Part shown: positions 56,498-64,000 of the stretch, one piece after another | Layout: the number at the start of each line of letters is the position of its first letter | Numbering within the stretch: position 1 is the stretch's first letter | Program-made: the position numbers and the translations under genes | Source: Bin55 sp965199895 | Lineage (GTDB): Bacteria; Pseudomonadota; Gammaproteobacteria; Pseudomonadales; Azotimanducaceae | NCBI GenBank assembly: GCA_965199895.1 | Contig: CBDATJ010000002.1 | Coordinates: forward strand, 1 to 64,000 | Length of the DNA stretch: 64,000 bases | Reading direction: 5' to 3' | Notes under the pieces: generated by a model | The model's database searches: none | Told to the model about the DNA's origin: nothing | The model's input: the letters and a program-made list of their open reading frames with translations, nothing else

Positions 56498-58261
56498 ATG
56501 GCTTTTAGAACTATTCCCTTCACTCGGAAAGGACTCGTGAATCTGGTTGCATTCGCATCACTCATGATTGTATCGTTAATAGTGGGTCTAACGGTAAAAC
56601 CGCAATGGATGATGGTGGAAACTACTTTAGATGTCCTCACTAATGAAGAAGGTAAACTTTACTATGTATACAAAGATGATGAGAAATTAATCGATCCCAT
56701 TGACGTTGACAATTCGATTCTCAAAGCACTTCCCCAAGACTATGAAGGTGACTTGGACATCACCGAAGAGGTGATAAAAGATATTAGCTCCGGCAACACC
56801 ATAGAGTACATCCTAGTAGAAGCAAAGAAACATTGGGGTTTTTGGTCTTTAATTCCAGCTTTTTGTGCAGTGCTTTTGTGTTGGGTGACCAAAGAACCTA
56901 TAACTGCACTTCTAGGAGGAATCGTGTCCGGAGCTCTGCTCCTCGGACAGTACGATATTCCAGGTGAAGTAATTATTCCTACTTTGGGCACAAAGGACAG
57001 TGCTGGCATCCTTGTGCTGTACCTTTGGCTGTTGGGAGGACTAATGGGAATTTGGTCCAAATCAGGTGCAGCTCTCGCATTTGCAGAGTGGATTACACGC
57101 ACGGTAGTCCGCGGACCACGAACTGCAAAGTTAGTCGCATGGTTTTTGGGGGTGATTTTCTTTCAAGGTGGTACGGTGAGTACGGTGTTGGTGGGAACAA
57201 CAGTTAAGCCCATTGCAGATCAAGAACGAATCAGTCACGAGGAATTGGCTTATATCGTTGACTCGACGGCCTCCCCTATTGCTTCCCAATTGGCGTTCAA
57301 TGCCTGGCCCTTGTACGTACAAGCTTTCATCTTTGTTTCTGGCGTTTCATTCCTTGCGACCGAAGCAGATCGAATCGCTTTCTTCTTTTCCAGTGTCCCA
57401 TTCTGCTTTTATGCGATTTTTGCTGTACTGGGGACCTTCCTATTGAGTGTTGAAAAACCGCTCTTCCTCGGCAAAGGCATGAAAGCTGCGATGGAACGTG
57501 CTCGGAGTACCGGTAATTTAGATGCTGATGACGCTTCACCACTAGCTGCACCAGAAATCCAAGATACAGTGATTCCAAAGGGTTACAAAGCTAGCTTGTT
57601 CGAGTTTGTGATGCCACTAGTTTTGCTCATTGCAACTGCAGTAGGCACCTTTATTGCCACAGGCTCACCAAACGTTCATTGGGCATTTGGCTTTGCTCTG
57701 ATTCTTGCTGCTACGATGGCATTGGTTAGAGGAATGTCGATAAAGGAACTTGTTGATGGGTTTAGTCAAGGTGTCAAAAGCCTTGTGATTGGTTCGATCA
57801 TCCTTCTTTTGGCCATCACTATAGGTGCTATCAGTCAACAAGCAGGTGGCGGCACCTTCTTAGTCGACAGACTTCAAGAAGCAGTCCCATGGTTTTTACT
57901 ACCCGTGATACTACAAGTCATGACTATGACTATTGCATTTTCAACAGGTACGAGCTGGGGCACCTATGCTGTGGCATTTCCTTTAGCGATGCCTCTTGCT
58001 TGGGCGATTGCGAGTGGTCAAGAACTCTCTCATCCTTGGTTTTTCATGACGCTGTGTTTTGCTGCTGTCATGGATGGAAGTGTTTATGGAGATCAGTGTT
58101 CACCCATATCGGATACCACGGTGCTCAGTTCTATGTGTACAGGATGCGATCTAATGGATCATGTTAAGACTCAGATCCCACAAGCTACATTCGCTGCCGT
58201 TATCGCTGCTTGTCTCTGGACCATCTTGGCGTTTTTTGCTGGAGTAGGTTTCGGAGGTTAA
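56498..58261 (+). CDS. NhaC-family Na+/H+ antiporter
   Basis: Polytopic membrane protein of about 12-13 segments. After the first segment it has an acidic loop of roughly 70 residues that is uncommon for NhaC. Conserved stretches are 'VIFFQGGTVSTVLVGTTVKP', 'DSTASPIASQLAFNAWPLY', 'FSTGTSWGTYAVAFPLAMP' and 'GDQCSPISDTTVLSS'. The ATG at 56498 has AAGGA upstream; a GTG at 56477 is possible. The product is 587 residues. It is divergent from the aromatic hydroxylase, so a role in amino acid or cation transport is possible. Confidence 0.9.
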   Translation: MAFRTIPFTRKGLVNLVAFASLMIVSLIVGLTVKPQWMMVETTLDVLTNEEGKLYYVYKDDEKLIDPIDVDNSILKALPQDYEGDLDITEEVIKDISSGNTIEYILVEAKKHWGFWSLIPAFCAVLLCWVTKEPITALLGGIVSGALLLGQYDIPGEVIIPTLGTKDSAGILVLYLWLLGGLMGIWSKSGAALAFAEWITRTVVRGPRTAKLVAWFLGVIFFQGGTVSTVLVGTTVKPIADQERISHEELAYIVDSTASPIASQLAFNAWPLYVQAFIFVSGVSFLATEADRIAFFFSSVPFCFYAIFAVLGTFLLSVEKPLFLGKGMKAAMERARSTGNLDADDASPLAAPEIQDTVIPKGYKASLFEFVMPLVLLIATAVGTFIATGSPNVHWAFGFALILAATMALVRGMSIKELVDGFSQGVKSLVIGSIILLLAITIGAISQQAGGGTFLVDRLQEAVPWFLLPVILQVMTMTIAFSTGTSWGTYAVAFPLAMPLAWAIASGQELSHPWFFMTLCFAAVMDGSVYGDQCSPISDTTVLSSMCTGCDLMDHVKTQIPQATFAAVIAACLWTILAFFAGVGFGG

Positions 58262-58285
58262 ATCAATTTCCTATTCGTGTGAAAG

Positions 58286-59185
58286 ATGCTCATGCCAATA
58301 GACGGTTCGAAACCCCTGGTAATTTGGCGATTTACTGATGGACGCAAAGGACACGAAAAACAAACACAGGGTTTAATTCATGGCATTAAAGCGGTCTCTG
58401 TTCGTGAATTATTAGTTCAGAACGTTGGAGTTCGCGAACCTCTTAGCTCTTGGAAACAACTACCTAAACCTAACCTGTTAGTTGGAGCGGGACAACAGAC
58501 TCATGTTCCCGTGTTGGTTGCCAAACTCTTGTTTGGAGGCAAAACCATAGTTTTGATGAAGCCTTCGTTACCAACGCCCCTCTTTGACCTAGTATTCTTG
58601 CCTCATCATGATCGTAGTACAAATTTTGGGAACGTTCACACAACCCTAGGTGTACTCACTCCTATCCCTCAAGTTAATCCATTAGCGAATAAAGGGAGCA
58701 TATTGCTTGGCGGTCCAAGCAGACATTTTGAATGGGAGACGAATCTGGTACTGGACATAGTCCACCAAATATGTATATCAAAGCCTGAAACTGAATGGTC
58801 TATGTGCGACTCTCCCAGAACTCCAGAAACAGCGTTGTCTGCTCTCGCACCATTACCCAATGTCAAGAAATATCCGTGGCAAGAGACGAATGCAAGCTTT
58901 CTAACGAACTTACTCAACAGCTGCTCCGAAAATTGGGTCACTTGTGATTCAGTGACAATGCTATATGAAGCACTGAATACTGGTGCACCACTGGGTATCA
59001 TTGAACTAAAATCGAAAACGAGAAACAATAAACTTCTCAGTGGTATTCAAGTGCTTGCAGAAGACGAAAAGGTACAACTCTCTAGCAAAAGCATAGTATT
59101 GTCCACTCACCAGACGAAACAAAAACCAGGATACCAGGAAATGGAGTGCGCACGTAAGTGCTTGGATATAATTGGTCAAGCATGA
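58286..59185 (+). CDS. ELM1/GtrOC1-family protein (DUF1022)
   Basis: A 299-residue protein beginning 'LVIWRFTDGRKGHEKQTQGL', the signature of the mitochondrial-fission ELM1 family. Bacterial homologues are thought to be related to glycosyltransferase folds; 'LLVGAGQQTHVPVLVAKLL', 'DLVFLPHHD', 'ILLGGPSRHFEWE' and 'VTCDSVTMLYEAL' fit. Function is unknown. The first ATG at 58286 is used, with another two codons on. It starts 24 bases after nhaC, so it may be co-transcribed. Confidence 0.85.
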   Translation: MLMPIDGSKPLVIWRFTDGRKGHEKQTQGLIHGIKAVSVRELLVQNVGVREPLSSWKQLPKPNLLVGAGQQTHVPVLVAKLLFGGKTIVLMKPSLPTPLFDLVFLPHHDRSTNFGNVHTTLGVLTPIPQVNPLANKGSILLGGPSRHFEWETNLVLDIVHQICISKPETEWSMCDSPRTPETALSALAPLPNVKKYPWQETNASFLTNLLNSCSENWVTCDSVTMLYEALNTGAPLGIIELKSKTRNNKLLSGIQVLAEDEKVQLSSKSIVLSTHQTKQKPGYQEMECARKCLDIIGQA

Positions 59186-59248
59186 GCTCACAGAGCTGAC
59201 GCTACTCCATAACAAAGTCATAAGTGATACTCTACAGGAGATCTGTCT

Positions 59249-59617
59249 ATGAAATCTGTCTCCCTCTTTCCCATATCAATTGTTGCTGTTATCTGTGTTA
59301 ATTTCTCATTTGCCATTCAAGAACAAGAAGTCAAAACTTACACGCTCACAGCTCAAGAAAAAATCGAACTCATGGAAACCATTAACGTTACTTCTAACAA
59401 GGTACCTGTGGAAACCAATCAAGAGTTAGATGATCCAGAAATCGAAGCGATACTACAAGAACTTGAAGAAACCATTGCTGACATGGAAGAAAACATCGAC
59501 AAGTCGTCAGAAGAAGTGATCATTGACGCAACTGCAAACACAGAAAATCTCAACTTAGAAAATTCTGCAACGGTCGATGCTGTTGAGGACAATGAGGAGT
59601 TGAAAGAAAACGACTAG
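59249..59617 (+). CDS. Small acidic exported protein, unrecognised
   Basis: A 122-residue protein with a signal peptide ('FPISIVAVICVNFSFA'), followed by a strongly acidic, helix-prone region rich in Glu and Asn ('ILQELEETIADMEENIDKSS') without Cys in the mature part. It has a good AGGAG site before the ATG. No family recognised. It probably resides in the periplasm and may be disordered or coiled-coil. Confidence 0.65.
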   Translation: MKSVSLFPISIVAVICVNFSFAIQEQEVKTYTLTAQEKIELMETINVTSNKVPVETNQELDDPEIEAILQELEETIADMEENIDKSSEEVIIDATANTENLNLENSATVDAVEDNEELKEND

Positions 59618-59644
59618 TAGGTGAGGAGTCTTCTCAAACCTTAG

Positions 59645-59815
59645 CTAGTCTTTGTCATTTCCGATCAAAGTCGCGTAAATAGATTTGTCTGCAAATACAG
59701 ACAACCGTAAACCTTCAGTTCCAGCGTTCAGGTAGAACGACCTGCACTCCACTATCACTGAGTCACGTGGTAGATTCACAACTGCCACTATATTCTTTCT
59801 TTCTGGAGTCGTCAC
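59645..59815 (-). CDS. Possible 56-residue ORF on the minus strand
   Basis: From a GTG at 59815 to a stop at 59645-59647, with a coding-like composition: 'VNLPRDSVIVECRSFYLNAG' and 'LRLSVFADKSIYATLIGND'. The same frame is open to 59857 but has no ATG. I recognise no family and see no strong ribosome site. The rest of the 59618-59940 gap holds only a weak hairpin. It could be a small protein or a remnant of a larger gene. Confidence 0.3.
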   Translation of the reverse strand: MTTPERKNIVAVVNLPRDSVIVECRSFYLNAGTEGLRLSVFADKSIYATLIGNDKD

Positions 59816-59907
59816 GCAACACCAGTTGCTAATTTCACTCCGAGAAGCGTTAGCTATCTCACGTCAGCCTAAAAAGCAACTGAAATCAAGATAGAATTCT
59901 GTAGAAC

Positions 59908-59925
59908 CAGCTTTTTGTGAAGCTG
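59908..59925. terminator. Hairpin just downstream of tRNA-Asp
   Basis: CAGCTT and AAGCTG (6 bp) with a 6-base loop, 16 bases past the tRNA-Asp 3' end on its strand. No clear T-run follows in that direction, so its role as a terminator is weak. Confidence 0.3.
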
Positions 59926-59940
59926 AATACAAGGTAAAAG

Positions 59941-60018
59941 TGGCGGAGCGGACGGGGCTCGAACCCGCGACCCCTAGCGTGACAGGCTAGTATTCTAAAC
60001 CAACTGAACTACCGCTCC
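59941..60018 (-). tRNA. tRNA-Asp (anticodon GUC)
   Basis: On the minus strand GGAGCGG pairs with CCGCTCC; discriminator G and encoded CCA follow (59941-59943). Anticodon stem-loop CTAGC-CTGTCAC-GCTAG places GTC. The T arm has GGGTTCGAGCCC. The gene is 78 bases. It lies second after tRNA-Val, 19 bases apart, probably in one transcript. Confidence 0.96.
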
Positions 60019-60037
60019 GGTTGTAATTTTTGTGGCT

Positions 60038-60114
60038 TGGTGGGTGTTGTAGGGATCGAACCTACGACCTATGGCTTGTAAGGCCATCGCTCTCCCGGAC
60101 TGAGCTAAACACCC
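60038..60114 (-). tRNA. tRNA-Val (anticodon UAC)
   Basis: On the minus strand GGGTGTT pairs with AACACCC, then A and an encoded CCA (60038-60040). The anticodon stem-loop ATGGC-CTTACAA-GCCAT places TAC. The T arm has AGGTTCGATCCCT. It is 77 bases and is first in the Val-Asp pair. Confidence 0.96.
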
Positions 60115-60128
60115 TCTGAGTAGTAACT

Positions 60129-60156
60129 ATTTTAACTTAGTACCCCCACTATTCAA
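60129..60156 (-). promoter_or_regulatory. Promoter of the tRNA-Val/tRNA-Asp pair
   Basis: On the minus strand TTGAAT (60156-60151), 16 bases, then TAAAAT (60134-60129), 14 bases before the tRNA-Val 5' end. Only one promoter is seen for the two tRNAs. Confidence 0.6.
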
Positions 60157-60489
60157 GGTAGACCTCAAATCCAAGAAACTAAGAAATCGAGATACAATCT
60201 CCAAACCTAGTCAATGCCTTCAATGGCTTGATTGGTTTCCTACTCACAGATAAACGCACATGCAACAAGCTTTCAAACATACATTCTGTGTGATTGCAGA
60301 CATACGGTTGTTAGTACCCGTGCTACACGAGACCAAACCACCACTATTACGTTGGATAAAATTCCTAGAGACCAGTAACTTTGAATGGATCTAAACTAGA
60401 ATCGCTACATAAAAAAGGGAAAGAAGAGTTGAACTATCATCATCTTTTTCAATCAATTGATAAGTGAAAAACTAAAATCTAAATCAATC
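60157..60489. other. Gap between the tRNA pair and the Coq4-like gene
   Basis: A 333-base stretch. It holds an isolated 44-codon frame on the plus strand (60260-60394, ATG start) without a ribosome site, which I do not trust. There is no strong sigma70 promoter for the following gene that I would defend. Confidence 0.4.
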
Positions 60490-61266
60490 ATGGCACATAA
60501 CACTGAAACTAAGGACCAAGGTACTCGTTGGCTTAACGACATTAAGCTACGCTGGAACAAATTCAAGGAAAAAAATCAGGGGCCATTGGCCCGCTGGCGA
60601 CGAGCGCACGCTACTGTTAAGGCTCTCATAGACAATCCTGAAGACACGGAAAAGGTCTTTGAAGTAATCGCCGAACTTCGCGGAAATACTGAACGTAGGA
60701 TGTTCGAACGCTTTCGTACTACCAAAACGGGAGCAAAAGTCCTCAAAGACAAGATCAGTTTACTCTCTACTCTCGAAGATCGAAAAGCACTATCTCAGAT
60801 GAATGAAAATTCGTTTGGTAGAACCTATCTGAGTTTTGTTGAAAAGCAAAACTTAACCGCTGATGGATTAGTCAGTGCCAGTACCGATTCTATGTCCAAC
60901 ATCGATGATCCAGATCGATTGCGATTTATCCAAAGAAACCGTGACTCTCACGATCTCTGGCATACCCTTACCCAATATGGTCGAGATACTTTAGGTGAGA
61001 TGTGTCTTTTAGCTTTCAACTATGCACAAACCAAGAATCGTGGAATCGGACTCATTCTGTTGCTTGGCAGCTTCAGAATGTATCAAGGTTGGGGACATGG
61101 AACTTTTGGAGCAATCTGGAGAGGCTATAGGGATGGGAAGAAAGCAAGTTGGCTACCTGCTCAGCCTTATGAAGAACTACTCCCCATGGATATTGATCAA
61201 GTCCGAGTGATGCTATCTATATCAGAACCTACTGCCTATCGACTCGTTCTCTCTAGACAACACTAA
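60490..61266 (+). CDS. Coq4-family ubiquinone biosynthesis protein
   Basis: Contains the Coq4 signature HDxxH-x11-E: 'SHDLWHTLTQYGRDTLGEMC' (near residue 154) and then 'LLAFNYAQT'. Coq4 in yeast and mammals is required for ubiquinone synthesis and has recently been linked to C1 decarboxylation and hydroxylation of the ring. Bacterial homologues occur in some proteobacteria. The ATG at 60490 is preceded by a longer open frame (TTG 60457) without better support. The product is 258 residues. No other ubi gene is nearby. Confidence 0.83.
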   Translation: MAHNTETKDQGTRWLNDIKLRWNKFKEKNQGPLARWRRAHATVKALIDNPEDTEKVFEVIAELRGNTERRMFERFRTTKTGAKVLKDKISLLSTLEDRKALSQMNENSFGRTYLSFVEKQNLTADGLVSASTDSMSNIDDPDRLRFIQRNRDSHDLWHTLTQYGRDTLGEMCLLAFNYAQTKNRGIGLILLLGSFRMYQGWGHGTFGAIWRGYRDGKKASWLPAQPYEELLPMDIDQVRVMLSISEPTAYRLVLSRQH

Positions 61267-61280
61267 AAATAGCGAATTTG

Positions 61281-62783
61281 TTATCCAAGTTGACTGATTG
61301 AGGTTATGAGCACCAAAGCTACTAATCCAATCAACAACAGGATCAAATAAAAGATCATCACCACGAGGAACCTCAAGATGGTGACCAGGTGGTTTGAGCC
61401 ATAGAACTTTTTGAATGCGATGTAGGTGTGCGCCAAGATGAACAACGTAACCGAACTCCAGACAATCGAGAGCGCAACTAAGTTGTCGGTTACAAACCAT
61501 CCAACACTCACTCCGAAAATGAGCACGATAAATGCAAGTGCGTGGGTGTGCATCGCAAATATGAGCTGATAGACCACTCGAATCCCCTTTCCGAGAGTCA
61601 TTGTTGCAAGTAGTAGAACAAAGAGCGGAAGGAGAACGAACATCATTATTGGTAGGTTTTCGATGGTCTCCCTTACCAATGACTGCCAGTCGTGGGCAAT
61701 CCCAACAACGAGTTGAACCACAGGTTTTAGCTCCGTAACATCTCCACCTTCTTCCCTGACACTAGCGACCCAATCCAAGCCAAACCAACGTACTAGTTGC
61801 TTACCTGAAATATTTCCAGGACGAACTAAAACCATCTCTGCTCTTGCCGCGGTGAGGCTGTCTCCCGTAATCTCTTTGATATTCTTGACAATCAGCCAGA
61901 TCGTGTGTTTGCGGTCAACTAAGTTGACGAGTTGAGACCACTGCTGATCGACTCCATAACCTAACGTCATATCGTTGAGAATATCTTTGAATTGAGAGAC
62001 AATAATGTAATTAGGATCGCTGGAAAGTGGTTCTTCTGTTGGATAGGATTCAAACAAATCTTGAACCTTGTCAAACGTAACTTTGTATTTGTTTTGGTAG
62101 GAACCAGCTCTGTACAGTAATGTTTCTAGCCAAGATCTTTCAGTCTCAATTTCTAGCAAACTCTCCGCAGAAAACAGCTGTAACTCTTCTTCGCTCAATG
62201 AGGCCCAAGCATTGGACTCTTGAAGTACTTGCAAACTTTCCGAATTGTCTTCAACCACACTATCCGAGAGTTCGGACTCTCCAGAGCCGAGTACATCGGT
62301 TTGCTGAACCATGTTCGATACTTCATTGTTCGTGTTGTTTGTGGTACTAAAGGAATCAATGACTGTGTCGTCCAAATCACTAGGCTGAGATTGAGCTATC
62401 TCGATATTTGATCCAAGTCCAACAGGATCTGGGTCCTCAAATCCACTCAGTAAAGGTGCCCTAGTGGAAGTGATAGCAAACAAAAAAAACAATACGAGAC
62501 TACTAAACAGATAGAGTCGTATGGGAGCGACATATTTCGCTCGTTTGTTCTGTCGAAACTGTAACGAAAGCGTACCCGGTTTAAACAATAGAGTAGATAG
62601 AGTCGTGAACACACGGGCATCAACATCAAAGAGTTCTTTGAAGAAATCTCCCATAACTTTGAACACAGAACGCTCATAATGAGAGTCTTTTTGACCACAG
62701 TTCCAGCAATACATGCCTTGGAGCACTTCACCACAGTTTCCACATTGGTGATCATGGTCTGAAACTTCTACATTTTTTGCCAT
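61281..62783 (-). CDS. DUF3667-type zinc-ribbon membrane protein
   Basis: N-terminal zinc ribbon 'CGNCGEVLQGMYCWNCGQK' is followed by 'LFKPGTLSLQFRQNKRAKYV', typical of DUF3667, a membrane segment, a long soluble and partly disordered region (residues 120-360), and four C-terminal membrane segments. Family function is unknown. The product is 500 residues from an ATG at 62783. Its end faces the Coq4-like gene at 15 bases. The large soluble insert seems longer than in typical members. Confidence 0.78.
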   Translation of the reverse strand: MAKNVEVSDHDHQCGNCGEVLQGMYCWNCGQKDSHYERSVFKVMGDFFKELFDVDARVFTTLSTLLFKPGTLSLQFRQNKRAKYVAPIRLYLFSSLVLFFLFAITSTRAPLLSGFEDPDPVGLGSNIEIAQSQPSDLDDTVIDSFSTTNNTNNEVSNMVQQTDVLGSGESELSDSVVEDNSESLQVLQESNAWASLSEEELQLFSAESLLEIETERSWLETLLYRAGSYQNKYKVTFDKVQDLFESYPTEEPLSSDPNYIIVSQFKDILNDMTLGYGVDQQWSQLVNLVDRKHTIWLIVKNIKEITGDSLTAARAEMVLVRPGNISGKQLVRWFGLDWVASVREEGGDVTELKPVVQLVVGIAHDWQSLVRETIENLPIMMFVLLPLFVLLLATMTLGKGIRVVYQLIFAMHTHALAFIVLIFGVSVGWFVTDNLVALSIVWSSVTLFILAHTYIAFKKFYGSNHLVTILRFLVVMIFYLILLLIGLVALVLITSISQLG

Positions 62784-62963
62784 TCAAGCTAATATCTGGA
62801 GTATCTAAGCGATGGTTTATGAACTCATCAATGGGACACGACTAGTTGAAATAGTTCCCTGCACAGTTTTGCGTTTAGAATGATAAGTACTATGGGACAA
62901 CCAATTTGAAGATTCGTTGTCTAAGTACTGAGTGATATACCAACAATATTGAAGGAGCTCAAC

Positions 62964-63815
62964 ATGTTCACATTGCAATCTAGTCACCACTTCAGTTCTT
63001 GGGTCAGTAAATCGTTCTTTGCTTTAGGAGTCCTGTTGTACACAACTTTCTCCACTGCACAGGTTGAGGAACAAGTCAATGAAGATTTCCCTTGGTTGGA
63101 TACACTGGATCACGGTGACTGGGAATCAAACTACAAGAGCAACAGAGCTGTAGTATGTGCCGGTAAACGGTTGGCAAGACTCCCTTATGGTTTACACTCT
63201 CTGGAACAAGACCAACTCAATACACCTAACGTATTCATAGCCATTCATGGATACAAGATGCGAGGTTACGAGTGGCCGTATCCGTTGACCGTTATCGACA
63301 ACGAAAACACTCACACTCACTTCTATCGTTGGAATTACCATGGTAATAATGAAAAAGCCCGCATAAATTTCTTTAGTCAACTTGATGAATTGATCGAGAT
63401 TCGCAAGGTACCGCTTGAAAAACTAACCATCGTAGCTCACAGCTGTGGGGGAGTCATGATCGCTTCAGGTATGGATAGATTTCCGGAAGATATTGATGTT
63501 GATCTTCACACCGTTGCATCACCACTGAATGGACTTGGACTTTTCACAGTCTGCAAACCACGATTACCCGATGCAGTACCTGAGAACGTAACCTTTACCC
63601 AATGGCGCACAAAGCGAACCCAGGACAGTGTGTATTGGTGGTTCTTGAGAGATCCACAGGTCATCGAAATGGAAAATAGCGAAACTATTCGCCTGCCCCC
63701 AAAAAATCTAGGCATAAGACTCGGACACGTAAGATCATTGAGCTGGGTTGCTGAGCAACTGGTCAAACCTGACGAAGAGCTACCGAACAAAACCAACGTT
63801 ACTCAAGCTGATTAA
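62964..63815 (+). CDS. Exported alpha/beta hydrolase (lipase/esterase-like)
   Basis: Signal sequence (about residues 12-34, 'SFFALGVLLYTTFSTAQ'), then an alpha/beta hydrolase fold. The strand-plus-loop 'NVFIAIHGYKMRGYEWPY' carries an HG oxyanion-like motif and 'LTIVAHSCGGVMIASGM' carries the nucleophile Ser in AHSCGG, a variant of GxSxG. The catalytic Asp/His cannot be placed with confidence. The ATG at 62964 has GGAG before it; a TTG opens the frame at 62949. The product is 283 residues. Substrate unknown. Confidence 0.75.
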   Translation: MFTLQSSHHFSSWVSKSFFALGVLLYTTFSTAQVEEQVNEDFPWLDTLDHGDWESNYKSNRAVVCAGKRLARLPYGLHSLEQDQLNTPNVFIAIHGYKMRGYEWPYPLTVIDNENTHTHFYRWNYHGNNEKARINFFSQLDELIEIRKVPLEKLTIVAHSCGGVMIASGMDRFPEDIDVDLHTVASPLNGLGLFTVCKPRLPDAVPENVTFTQWRTKRTQDSVYWWFLRDPQVIEMENSETIRLPPKNLGIRLGHVRSLSWVAEQLVKPDEELPNKTNVTQAD

Positions 63816-63910
63816 TTCTTACTATATATGAGCTAAATTCTATTTTTCTACTAATGTTATTGGGTTTATCCGATAATCAACTTTAGTATTTGACTTAGAA
63901 GGAATCCCGG

Positions 63911-64000
63911 TTAACTCTCTACCAATTTGCCTTCTATCCAGAGTTGGTTGAGTTGGTTTAAACCAGCCCAGTACATGAGTTCTCGTGGATGCCCTATATC
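63911..64000 (-). CDS. 3' end of an unidentified gene
   Basis: A frame enters the window at 64000 and runs without interruption for 29 codons to a TAA at 63911-63913, with a well-formed end ('HPRELMYWAGLNQLNQLWIE'). It faces the hydrolase gene. Only the tail is visible, so the protein cannot be named. Confidence 0.5.
   Translation of the reverse strand, partial: DIGHPRELMYWAGLNQLNQLWIEGKLVES

Noticed and set aside
60260..60394. 44-codon plus-strand frame
   Set aside because: No ribosome site and no recognisable features.
1..64000. Prophage, transposon, integron or CRISPR array
   Set aside because: No integrase, transposase, phage structural gene, direct-repeat series or terminal inverted repeats were seen.

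Overview
This 64 kb window is a stretch of bacterial chromosome, most likely from a gammaproteobacterium and probably an aquatic one. By eye the base composition is AT-leaning, with GC in the low to mid 40s percent. The evidence is gene content and order: gap - mfd - csiV - 6-oxopurine thionucleoside phosphorylase - lexA - topA follows an order I recall from Pseudomonas. The type II secretion genes, soluble lytic transglycosylase, XdhC and Bat genes also fit. I see no prophage, insertion sequence, CRISPR array or rRNA operon. TTG and GTG starts and 1-8 bp gene overlaps are common.

Layout. 0-5.6 kb: second half of a type II secretion operon (gspF 3' end, then gspG-H-I-J-K-L-M). 5.6-12.6 kb: a VOC-fold protein, a frameshifted MFS transporter, a heterodimeric ABC exporter pair and a Tat-signalled thiol-dioxygenase-like protein. 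12.6-21.8 kb, mostly minus strand: tRNA-Glu, a DUF481 outer-membrane protein, a DUF815 ATPase, a membrane-anchored hypothetical protein, a long-form GAPDH and a three-gene 2-oxoacid oxidoreductase operon (korC-A-B). 22-33 kb: mfd-csiV, then mscS-hpt-phosphorylase on the other strand, lexA, topA and a topA-linked membrane protein. 33.5-41.2 kb: slt, tatD and a glutaredoxin-like protein, then four consecutive genes with broken frames (a RimJ-type acetyltransferase, an S9 peptidase, a Ddl-type ligase and pyrD). 41.2-49.6 kb: a MoxR/DUF58/DUF4381/BatA/BatB-C/BatD cluster followed by PPK2 and FolE. 49.6-64 kb: PepN, XdhC with a MobA-like nucleotidyltransferase, NAD kinase, a zinc-ribbon protein, an aromatic amino acid hydroxylase divergent from an NhaC antiporter, an ELM1-family protein, tRNA-Asp and tRNA-Val, a Coq4-family protein, a DUF3667 membrane protein, an exported alpha/beta hydrolase and the 3' end of an unidentified gene.

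How genes may work together. GspF-M are the inner-membrane platform and pseudopilus of one secretion machine. KorABC would oxidise a 2-oxoacid and pass electrons to ferredoxin or NAD(P). The phosphorylase and Hpt form a two-step route from methylthioinosine to IMP. FolE makes the pterin precursor from which the hydroxylase cofactor could be derived. The Bat/MoxR genes form one envelope-associated chaperone-like system.

The most unusual signal is eleven apparent single-base frameshifts in five genes (about 5.3 kb), ten of them +1, with essentially all family motifs retained, while I saw none in the other roughly 55 kb of coding sequence. It could be recent decay, local assembly error or, much less likely, recoding. 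The sequence alone cannot decide.
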